Assembly: GCA_005879205.1 (NCBI GenBank)
Contig: VBLD01000108.1
Coordinates: forward strand, 1 to 16,585
DNA: 16,585 nt
Direction of reading: 5' to 3'
Origin: Deltaproteobacteria bacterium
Lineage (GTDB): Bacteria; Desulfobacterota; Binatia; DP-6
Shown here: piece by piece, positions 7,498 to 14,231 of the stretch
Position numbering within the stretch: position 1 is the stretch's first letter
Layout of the letters: each line of letters begins with the position of its first letter
Notes under the pieces: model-generated
What the model saw: the letters and a program-made list of their open reading frames with translations, nothing else
Told to the model about the DNA's origin: nothing
Database searches by the model: none
Translations under genes and position numbers: made by a program

Positions 7498-8460
7498 CTA
7501 CGAGCGCGCCTGTGCCGCGCGCACCTCGGTCTCGAGGCTCTCGCGAATCACGTGCGCCACCTCGAGGGCGCGCAGGCCGTCCCACCCGGTCACGGGCGGC
7601 GTCTCGCGCGCCCGCACCGCGCGCAGGAAGGCGTCGATCTCGCTGCCCAGCGCGTCCGCCTCCGGCACCTCGCGCTCCTCGACGCTGAGCGCCGGCTGGC
7701 CGTCGGGGCCCGGCTCGCGCCGGCAGATGAGGACGCGCCGCTCGCCGTAGTCGACCGAGAGATAGGCGTCGGGCTGGAAGATGCGCAGCTTGCGCTCGCG
7801 CTTGAGCGAGACGCGGCTCGCGGTCAGGTTGGCGATGCCGCCGTTGGCGAAGCGCAGCCGGGCGTTGGCGATGTCGACCGAGTTGGTGAGGACCGGCACG
7901 CCCACCGCCTCGACCGAGCGCAGCGCCGACGGCATCATGCTCAGGATGACGTCGAGGTCGTGGATCATCAGGTCGAGCACCACGTCGACGTCGGTGCCGC
8001 GCTCGATGAACGGCGCGAGGCGGTGGCATTCGATGAAGCGGGGCTCGCGGACCACGCCGGCGAGCGCCCGGATGGCCGGGTTGAAGCGCTCGAGGTGGCC
8101 CACCTGGAGTACGCGCTCGCGGCGCACCGCCATCTCGAGGAGGGACTTGCCCTCGTCCACCGTCGTGGTGAGCGGCTTCTCCACGAGCACGTCGACCCCG
8201 GCCTCCAGGAGATCGCCCGCAACGGCGTGGTGCAGCGGCGTCGGGACGGCGACGCTCGCGCAGTCGATGCGGCCGAGGAGCGCCCGGTGGTCGGTCACCG
8301 CCTCGACGCCGAGCGCCGCCGCCACCGCCCGGGCGCGGGCCGGGTCGATGTCCGCCACCGCCACCAGCTCGGCCCCGCTGTTGGCCGCATACTTCTCGGC
8401 GTGGAAACGTCCCAGATACCCGACGCCGATCACCGCCGCCCGGAGCCTCGTGCGCGTCAT
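7498..8460 (-). CDS. Gfo/Idh/MocA-family oxidoreductase, GnnA-like by position
   Basis: This is an NAD(P)-dependent sugar oxidoreductase of 320 residues. The N-terminal Rossmann fold has GVGYLG (12-17). The family catalytic Lys lies in EKP (94-96), followed by GHLERFNP (121-128) and the substrate-side DLMIHDLD (163-170). Between lpxI and lpxB the best known precedent is GnnA of Acidithiobacillus and Leptospira. GnnA oxidises the 3-OH of UDP-GlcNAc so that the aminotransferase GnnB can make UDP-GlcNAc3N, leading to amide-linked primary acyl chains. I see no GnnB-like gene in the window, so GnnA function is inference; the family is broad and the substrate could differ. ATG 8460 overlaps the lpxI stop (ATGA) and has a strong GGGAGGT 6 bases upstream, suggesting substantial translation. 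Confidence 0.88.
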   Translation of the reverse strand: MTRTRLRAAVIGVGYLGRFHAEKYAANSGAELVAVADIDPARARAVAAALGVEAVTDHRALLGRIDCASVAVPTPLHHAVAGDLLEAGVDVLVEKPLTTTVDEGKSLLEMAVRRERVLQVGHLERFNPAIRALAGVVREPRFIECHRLAPFIERGTDVDVVLDLMIHDLDVILSMMPSALRSVEAVGVPVLTNSVDIANARLRFANGGIANLTASRVSLKRERKLRIFQPDAYLSVDYGERRVLICRREPGPDGQPALSVEEREVPEADALGSEIDAFLRAVRARETPPVTGWDGLRALEVAHVIRESLETEVRAAQARS

Positions 8461-9311
8461 CCCAGCACCTCCCGCGGGTCGACGGCGACCACCGCGATGC
8501 CCGCCGCGTCGGCCAGCGCCACCATCTCCGCCCGATCGAGCGTGATCGTCCGCCGCGCCTCCACCGCCAGCGCCCGTCCCCGCATCTCGCCTAGCGTCCG
8601 GATGGTGTCCGGCCCGACGGCGGGCAGGTCGAAGCGCGTGTCCTGCGTCGGCTTGCACACCTTGACGACGACGATGTCCCCGTTCGCGAGCTGTCCCGCC
8701 CGTCGAATAGTCGCGTCGGTTCCCTCGATGCCCTCGACGGCGATCACGGCGCCGCTGCGCACCACGACGCTCTGGCCGATGTCGAACTGCCCGATGACCT
8801 TGGCGGCGCGAAAACCGAAGCGGATCTCGCTCCACTCCTCCTCGGTCGGCGGCCGGGACCCGAGCACGCCGGCGAGCGGCACGATCTCCTGCAAATACAG
8901 CGTCGACTCCACGACGGCTATCCCCTCCGTCTCGAGCTCGGCGGCAAGCGCGCGCAGCACGAGGTCGTCACGCAGCTTGCCGAGGCGGGAGAGGAGCCGC
9001 ATCGCGCGCTCGTCGGGCCTGAGCTCGCGGAAGAGCCGCGGCTTGGCGATGCCACCCACCATCACGGTCTGGCGGATGCCCGCCGCCTGCAGCGCCCGGA
9101 TCATCGCCTCGAGCTCTCCGGGATGAATCCAGGTGATGGCGCTCACCACACGCTCGAGCGCCGGGTCCGTCTCGCCGACGTGCGCGACGGCGATCACCTC
9201 CACGCCGCGGCGCCGCGCGGTCTCGGCGAACAGCACCGGGAAGCGCCCGCTGCCCGCGACGAGGCCGATGCGCTCCGCGCCGCGCGGTTCGGAAACCAGG
9301 TGTCGCTCCAT
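8457..9311 (-). CDS. lpxI: UDP-2,3-diacylglucosamine pyrophosphatase LpxI
   Basis: LpxI hydrolyses UDP-2,3-diacylglucosamine to lipid X and UMP. It replaces the unrelated LpxH found in beta- and gammaproteobacteria, and attack is on the other phosphorus. The 284-residue product has the N-terminal IGLVAGSGRFP (15-25), the central MVGGIAKPRLF (84-94), and the C-terminal family blocks DIGQSVVVRSGAVIAVEGIE (177-196), EGTDATI and KPTQDTRFDLPAVGP (220-234). The catalytic Asp known from Caulobacter LpxI probably lies in that last Asp-rich block; I place it there by memory of the alignment, not by measurement. ATG 9311 starts one base after the fabZ-lpxA stop codon, with a GGAG about 11 bases upstream. 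The stop overlaps the oxidoreductase start. Confidence 0.95.
   Translation of the reverse strand: MERHLVSEPRGAERIGLVAGSGRFPVLFAETARRRGVEVIAVAHVGETDPALERVVSAITWIHPGELEAMIRALQAAGIRQTVMVGGIAKPRLFRELRPDERAMRLLSRLGKLRDDLVLRALAAELETEGIAVVESTLYLQEIVPLAGVLGSRPPTEEEWSEIRFGFRAAKVIGQFDIGQSVVVRSGAVIAVEGIEGTDATIRRAGQLANGDIVVVKVCKPTQDTRFDLPAVGPDTIRTLGEMRGRALAVEARRTITLDRAEMVALADAAGIAVVAVDPREVLG
8467..8473 (-). promoter_or_regulatory. Strong ribosome binding site of the Gfo/Idh gene
   Basis: Read on the minus strand this is GGGAGGT, ending 6 bases before ATG 8460 and lying inside the last codons of lpxI. It confirms the ATG start despite the frame being open further upstream. Confidence 0.6.
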
Positions 9312-9312
9312 G

Positions 9313-10491
9313 CTAGCGGCACACTCCGCGCTGCGACGCCTGGACGAACTCGAGCAGCCGCGCCACCTCCGCCACGTGCCCGAGCGCTTCCCGCGTCCGC
9401 GTCACCGCGTCGCGCCGCGTGCCCGGCGCCTGGAAGAGCATCCGGTACGCGCGCTTGAGGGTGGCGAGCGCCGCCGGGGTGAAGCCCCGGCGCCGAAGAC
9501 CGACGACGTTCAGCCCGTGCAGCCGCGCGCGGTCGCCGGCGGCCACGCAGTAGGGGGGGACGTCCATCGACACCATCGCCCCCGCCGCGCACAGGGCCGA
9601 CTCGCCGATGCGCACGAATTGATGCACACCGACCAGCCCGCCGATGATGGCATGGTCCTCGACCGTGACGTGCCCGCCGAGGGCGGCGCCGGGCGAGACG
9701 ATGACGTGATCGCCGAGCCGGCAGTCGTGGCCGACGTGGGCGTTCACCATGAAGAGGCAGCCCTTCCCGGTGCGCGTGGCCATGCCGCCGGCCGCCGTGC
9801 CCGGATTGATCGAGACGAACTCGCGCACGATGTTGGCCTCGCCCAGCTCGAGCGTGCTCGGCTCACCGCGATACTTGAGATCCTGCGGGATCGACCCCAC
9901 GCTCGCGAACGGAAAGATCCGCGTTCCCGCGCCGAGCGTGGTGTGGCCGTCGACGACCGCATGCGGTCCGATGCGGCAGCCGGCGCCCATCCGGACGTGG
10001 CGTCCGATGACCGCGTACGGTCCGATCGTCACGTCCGCGCCGAGCTCGGCGCCGCCCGCCACCACGGCGGTCGGGTGGATGCGTGGTCCGGCGGGCCGTG
10101 CCGCCGAGAAATCCACCTCGGCGACCAGCGCCGTTCCGACCGAGACGACACCGCGCAGCTGCGACGGCGAGCCCGGCGCCCGCCGTGTCACCTCGAGCCG
10201 CAGCGCGTCGCCCGGCACCGCGGGACGCCGGAAGCGGGCGCGGTCGACCGTGAGCAGCCGCAGGTCTTCGGCGTCCTCGTCGAGGTACGCCCCGAGCTGC
10301 ACGAGCGCCTCGCATACGAGCACGCCGGGCAGGACCGGCGCCCCCGGGAAGTGGCCGACGAAGTAAGGCTCGTTGGCGGACACCAGCTTGCTCCCCACCG
10401 CGCGCACCCCGGGCTCGACCTCGAGCACGCGGTCGATCAGCGGGTAGGGGAACGCCGGGAACGGCCCTCGCTGCTCAGCGTGAGGGGTCAT
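9313..10491 (-). CDS. lpxA: FabZ-LpxA fusion: 3-hydroxyacyl-ACP dehydratase joined to UDP-GlcNAc acyltransferase
   Basis: One uninterrupted 392-residue frame encodes two enzymes. Residues about 12-130 are FabZ, a hot-dog dehydratase that removes water from (R)-3-hydroxyacyl-ACP in fatty acid synthesis. The active-site pair is present as His47 in GHFPG and Glu61 in CEALVQ, at the usual 14-residue spacing. From Ile138-His139-Pro140 onward it is a full LpxA left-handed beta-helix that moves the 3-hydroxyacyl chain to UDP-GlcNAc. Landmarks are catalytic His255 in NAHVGHDC, HQF (290-292) and the helical C-terminal domain ending at Arg392. E. coli LpxA numbering plus 130 fits all of these. The join has no linker and no start codon at the expected LpxA Met. 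Ala302-Ala303 occupy the Gly172-Gly173 acyl-ruler positions of E. coli LpxA. ATG 10491 is the only in-frame start after a TAG, with a weak ribosome binding site. Confidence 0.93.
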   Translation of the reverse strand: MTPHAEQRGPFPAFPYPLIDRVLEVEPGVRAVGSKLVSANEPYFVGHFPGAPVLPGVLVCEALVQLGAYLDEDAEDLRLLTVDRARFRRPAVPGDALRLEVTRRAPGSPSQLRGVVSVGTALVAEVDFSAARPAGPRIHPTAVVAGGAELGADVTIGPYAVIGRHVRMGAGCRIGPHAVVDGHTTLGAGTRIFPFASVGSIPQDLKYRGEPSTLELGEANIVREFVSINPGTAAGGMATRTGKGCLFMVNAHVGHDCRLGDHVIVSPGAALGGHVTVEDHAIIGGLVGVHQFVRIGESALCAAGAMVSMDVPPYCVAAGDRARLHGLNVVGLRRRGFTPAALATLKRAYRMLFQAPGTRRDAVTRTREALGHVAEVARLLEFVQASQRGVCR

Positions 10492-10521
10492 GAGCGCGAG
10501 CGAAGGATATCGATCAGCGCG

Positions 10522-11076
10522 CTACTCCTTGTCCTTGCTGGACCGCGCCCCGTCGTGGTGCGGCGAGGCGTTGTACAGCTTGATGATGTCGTCGGTGATG
10601 TCGGTGGTCTTGTCGTTGTACAGCAACGCGCCGTTCGACGCCTCGAGCACCAGCGAGTAGCCGTGCTTCTGGCCGTAGTCGCGCACCAGCCCGTAGAGCT
10701 CGTCGACGATCCCGGCGGTCAGCTCGGAGTCGGTCCGTTTCAGGTCGCGCTGGAAGTCCTCGTACTTGCGCTTGAACTCGAGGCTACGGTTCTCGAGGTC
10801 CTTCTCGAGGTTGCGGCGCTCCTCTTCCTTCAGGACCACCGCCTTCTTGTCGTAGTCCTCCCGCAGCCGGTCGAGATCCTCGCGCTGCCGCTTCAGCTGG
10901 TCCTGCGCCTTCTCGAACTTCGCCTTGACATGATCGCGAGCCTTCTTGCCCGCGTCGCACTCGTTGAGCGCCCGCTGCATGTCGACCACGCCGACCTTCA
11001 GGTCGGCGCGCGCCGGCACGGTCACGAAGACGACCGCCAGCGCGGCGGCCCTGATCCACTGTGCGGTCTGCCTCAC
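10522..11076 (-). CDS. skp: Periplasmic chaperone Skp/OmpH
   Basis: Skp is a trimeric periplasmic chaperone that holds unfolded outer-membrane proteins on the way to the BAM complex. The 184-residue product begins with a signal peptide: Arg residues near the start, a hydrophobic core at about 10-21, and a likely cut after Ala-Arg-Ala24. The mature protein opens with the family strand LKVGVVDMQRAL. It then forms a long charged coiled coil (about 45-120) rich in Lys, Glu and Arg, the tentacle region, and returns to the body strand YSLVLEASNGALLYND. GTG 11076 is chosen because it supplies the basic N-region of the signal peptide and has a strong ribosome binding site. It lies 9 bases after bamA. 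The next gene, 30 bases on, is fabZ-lpxA, where lpxD would commonly sit. Confidence 0.93.
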   Translation of the reverse strand: MRQTAQWIRAAALAVVFVTVPARADLKVGVVDMQRALNECDAGKKARDHVKAKFEKAQDQLKRQREDLDRLREDYDKKAVVLKEEERRNLEKDLENRSLEFKRKYEDFQRDLKRTDSELTAGIVDELYGLVRDYGQKHGYSLVLEASNGALLYNDKTTDITDDIIKLYNASPHHDGARSSKDKE

Positions 11077-11080
11077 GCCC

Positions 11081-11086
11081 CCTCCC
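11081..11086 (-). promoter_or_regulatory. Strong ribosome binding site of skp
   Basis: Read on the minus strand this is GGGAGG within a longer G-run, 4 bases before GTG 11076 and touching the bamA stop. It supports the GTG start and suggests skp is translated well despite being inside a long operon. Confidence 0.55.
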
Positions 11087-13497
11087 TAGTACTGAAACGG
11101 TCCCCCGAACGAGAACAGCACGAGACTCTTCTGGTCGTGGGGCTTGGTGTGGAACGGCTTGCCGAGCTCGATGCGCAGCGGGCCGACGGGCGAGAGCCAG
11201 CGGACGCCGGCGCCCGCCGAGAGGCGGGTGTTGTCCAGCGAGAAGCCCTCGTCGGCCCCGTACGCGTTCCCCGCGTCGGCGAACACCACGCCCTTCAACC
11301 CGATCCCCTGGACGAGCGGGAAGATGACCTCGTTGTTCAGGATCACCTCCTCGCTGCCGCCGATCGGCGTCGTCGAGATGACGCGGCCGAAGAAGTCCTT
11401 CCGATCCTCGCGCGGCCCGAGGGTGCGGCTCTTGAACCCGCGGATGGAGCTGATGCCGCCGGGGAAATAGCGCTCGAACAGCGGGAGATCGTTGCCGGTG
11501 AGCCCGCCGTTGCCGAAGCCGTAGCCCACGGTGCTCCCCAGCGAGTACGTGAAGTCGCCGAGCGCCTTGGAGCGCAGGAAGGTGTAGTACCAGCGCTCGC
11601 GCCCCTCGATCTTCGTGAAGCGCTCGCCGCCGAGGCCGGCCTCCTCGAGCGACAGCTCCTGGAAGGAGCCGGCGGTGGGGTCGAAGGCGTGGTTCAGCGT
11701 GTTGCGCGACACGTGCGGCGTGACGCTGCTGATCAGGTTCTTGCCCTCCTCGGCCCGGATGGAGCGTGTGGCCCCGAAGCCGAGGTTGCTGATCTCCGCC
11801 TGCTCGAGGCGGTAGTCGGCGCCGACGCGGACCTCCTCGAGCGGGAACCCCCAGAGCGAGGTGTAGCCCCAGGCCGTCACCGGATAGGTGAGCTGCGTAC
11901 CGATCCCGGTCCCGCCGCGCGCGAACTCGTCGAACTGGAGGCGCCAGCTGAACGCGCTCGCCCCGACGGTGAGCGGCGTCTCGCGGAAGTAGGGTTCGGT
12001 GAAGGAGAGGATGATGTTGCGCCGCAGCGAGCCGACGTCGCCGTTCAGCACGAGCCGCTGCCCGCGGCCGAAGAGGTTGTTCTCCTGAATGCGGAGGTTG
12101 AAGAGGAGCGAGTCGGCCGAGCTGAAACCCGCGCCGGCGCTGAAGGCGCCGGTCTGCCCCTCCTTCACGTCGACCACGACGTTCATGCGATCGTCGGCGC
12201 CGGTACGCCGCGTGGTGATGTTGACCTCCTTGAAGAAGCCGAGGCGCTGGAGCGCCTCGCGGCTCTTGCGGAGCTTGGTGGCGGAGAAGAGCTCCTGCTC
12301 CTGGAGACGCATCTCGCGTCGCAGCACCTGGTCGCGCGTCTTGGTGTTGCCGGTGACCTCGATGCGGTCGACGGTCACCTGGCGCCCGCGATCCACCTCG
12401 AAGGCGATGTCGACGGTCTTCTGCTCGGGGTGCATGTCGGTGTCGGGCTCGACGGTGGCGAAGGCGTAGCCGTCGTCCGACAGCCGCTCGGTCAGCTTCT
12501 GCACGTCCTCGCGCAGCGTGCTCGCCTTGAAGACGTCGCCCGGCGCGGTGCCGAGGTCCTGGCGCAGCCTGGTCGTGTCGGCCGGCACGTTGGAGCCGAC
12601 CACGGTCACCTCGCCCACCCGGTACTGGTCGCCCTCCTCGATCTTGACCGTCACGTGCAGTCCGTCGTCGCGCCGCTCGACGCGCGGCTCGTCGACCTTC
12701 ACCGTGACGTAGCCGTGGTCGTAGTAGAAGGCGGTGAGGCGTTCCATGTCGGTGCGCAGCACGTCCTTGTTGAGGATGCCGGCGCCGGTGATGATCGAGA
12801 GGAACCACTTCTCGCGGGTCTGCATGACGCGCCGGAGCTTGCGCGCGGAGAAGGCCCGGTTGCCCTCGAAGTCGACCTGGGTGACGCGGACCGGCCCCTC
12901 CTCCTTCACGGTGTAGAACAGGTCGACCTCGTTCTCGCCCGCGGGCGCCGCGCGGTACGCGATCTGGGCGTCGAGGTAGCCCTTGTCGACGTAGAGCTTC
13001 TTCGCCGCCTCGATCCCCTGGCTGGCCTTCTCGGGATCGAGGATGGTGTGCGGCCGGACCTTGAGCGCCGCCTCGACCTCCTCGCGCTTGAGTTTCTTCG
13101 TCCCCTCGACCTTGACGGTCCGCACGAGCGGCCGCTCCTTCACCCGGAAGGTGACCACGACGTGGTTCTCGGGCGCGGGGCTCACGTCGGCATCGACCTG
13201 GTCGAAGAACCCCATGGCATAGACCGCGCGGATGTCGCGATCGAGCGTGTCCCGCTCGAACGGCTGACCCACCTGCGTGCGCAGGTGGACGCGGATCGCG
13301 TCCTCCTCGACGCGCACATTGCCCTCGATGGCGACCCGCGCGATCGACGGCTCGCCCTGGGCGAAGAGCGGCCCCGCGACCGCGGCGAGCGCCGCGGCGA
13401 CGCCCAGTGCGATCCAGGATGCGCGGCGGGGCCCCTTCCCGCCGTGCGCGGCGATCTCCGGTCGCGAGCCCGGCGCCGTGGGGCTCGACCCGGTCAC
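11086..13497 (-). CDS. bamA: Outer membrane protein assembly factor BamA
   Basis: BamA is the central outer-membrane beta-barrel of the BAM complex, which folds and inserts other outer-membrane proteins. The 803-residue product has an N-terminal extension of about 25 residues, a hydrophobic signal segment (about 26-46), five POTRA domains (roughly 50-121, 122-200, 201-290, 291-371, 372-447) and a C-terminal barrel (about 450-803). The conserved loop-6 motif appears as SSIRGF (683-688). The protein ends in the aromatic strand LFSFGGPFQY, the usual barrel-recognition signal. GTG 13497 overlaps the lolD stop by 4 bases (GTGA). An internal start nearer the signal peptide is possible, because the first 25 residues are longer than a usual n-region. 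Skp, its delivery chaperone, follows directly. Confidence 0.96.
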   Translation of the reverse strand: MTGSSPTAPGSRPEIAAHGGKGPRRASWIALGVAAALAAVAGPLFAQGEPSIARVAIEGNVRVEEDAIRVHLRTQVGQPFERDTLDRDIRAVYAMGFFDQVDADVSPAPENHVVVTFRVKERPLVRTVKVEGTKKLKREEVEAALKVRPHTILDPEKASQGIEAAKKLYVDKGYLDAQIAYRAAPAGENEVDLFYTVKEEGPVRVTQVDFEGNRAFSARKLRRVMQTREKWFLSIITGAGILNKDVLRTDMERLTAFYYDHGYVTVKVDEPRVERRDDGLHVTVKIEEGDQYRVGEVTVVGSNVPADTTRLRQDLGTAPGDVFKASTLREDVQKLTERLSDDGYAFATVEPDTDMHPEQKTVDIAFEVDRGRQVTVDRIEVTGNTKTRDQVLRREMRLQEQELFSATKLRKSREALQRLGFFKEVNITTRRTGADDRMNVVVDVKEGQTGAFSAGAGFSSADSLLFNLRIQENNLFGRGQRLVLNGDVGSLRRNIILSFTEPYFRETPLTVGASAFSWRLQFDEFARGGTGIGTQLTYPVTAWGYTSLWGFPLEEVRVGADYRLEQAEISNLGFGATRSIRAEEGKNLISSVTPHVSRNTLNHAFDPTAGSFQELSLEEAGLGGERFTKIEGRERWYYTFLRSKALGDFTYSLGSTVGYGFGNGGLTGNDLPLFERYFPGGISSIRGFKSRTLGPREDRKDFFGRVISTTPIGGSEEVILNNEVIFPLVQGIGLKGVVFADAGNAYGADEGFSLDNTRLSAGAGVRWLSPVGPLRIELGKPFHTKPHDQKSLVLFSFGGPFQY

Positions 13498-14225
13498 GAC
13501 GCGCCGCCCCCCACGCCGCCGACGCGGGTTGGCGTCGACGCGACCTGCTCGCGCAGGCGTCCGCCGGCGAGGCGGAGCGTGCGGCCCATGGCGGCGGCGA
13601 GGCGGGCGTTGTGCGTCGCCACGACCAGCGACGAGCCGTGCTCCTGATTGAGCTCGACCAGCAGCTGTTGGACGCCGTCGCCCGTTGCGGGGTCGAGGTT
13701 TCCGGTCGGCTCGTCGGCCAGCAGGAGGCGGGGCCGCTGCACGAGCGCCCGGGCGACGGCGACACGCTGCTGCTCGCCGCCGGAGAGCTGTCCGGGCCGG
13801 TGCGCGAGGCGTTCGCGCAGCCCGACCCGCTCGAGCAGCGACGCCGCCCGGGTCTGCGCCTCGCGAAACGCTTCGCCGGCGATCAACGCCGGCAGCATGA
13901 CGTTCTCGAGCGCGGTGAAATCGGGGAGCAGGTGGTGGAACTGGAAGACGAAGCCGACCTCGCGATTGCGGAAGGCCGCCAGCTCGGCCTCGGGACGGGA
14001 GAAGACCTCCTCGCCGTCGAAGAGGATACGGCCGCTGGTGGGCCGGTCGAGCGCGCCGAGCAGGTGGAGCAGCGTGCTCTTGCCGACGCCGGACTCGCCG
14101 ACGATCGCGATGCGCTCACCGGCCTCGATCTCGAGGCTGAGATACTCGAGCACCGACACCACCGCGGGCCCGTCCACGTAGCGCTTGTCGATTTCGATCG
14201 CCTGGACGAGGGCCCCCTGCGGCAT
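13494..14225 (-). CDS. lolD: Lipoprotein-releasing ABC transporter ATPase LolD
   Basis: LolD is the ATPase that powers extraction of outer-membrane lipoproteins from the inner membrane and their handover to LolA. The 243-residue product has Walker A GESGVGKST (43-51), Q-loop Gln95 in FVFQFHHLLPDFTALENV (a stretch characteristic of the LolD/MacB/FtsE branch), signature LSGGEQ (147-152), Walker B LLLADEP (167-173) followed by TGNLD, and His205. A Gly/Val-rich tail of about 13 residues follows the domain. ATG 14225 lies 6 bases after the stop of the permease gene, which pairs it with that LolC/E protein rather than with another MacB-like permease. Its TGA overlaps the bamA start. Confidence 0.95.
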   Translation of the reverse strand: MPQGALVQAIEIDKRYVDGPAVVSVLEYLSLEIEAGERIAIVGESGVGKSTLLHLLGALDRPTSGRILFDGEEVFSRPEAELAAFRNREVGFVFQFHHLLPDFTALENVMLPALIAGEAFREAQTRAASLLERVGLRERLAHRPGQLSGGEQQRVAVARALVQRPRLLLADEPTGNLDPATGDGVQQLLVELNQEHGSSLVVATHNARLAAAMGRTLRLAGGRLREQVASTPTRVGGVGGGAS

Positions 14226-14231
14226 GCGGCG

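Noticed and set aside
9133..13647. A plus-strand open frame of about 1500 codons antisense to lpxI, fabZ-lpxA, skp and bamA
   Set aside because: It lies opposite well-supported genes. The translation is the low-complexity Arg/Ala/Glu/Leu-rich type expected from the complement of GC-rich codons with G or C at third positions. Its length reflects base composition.
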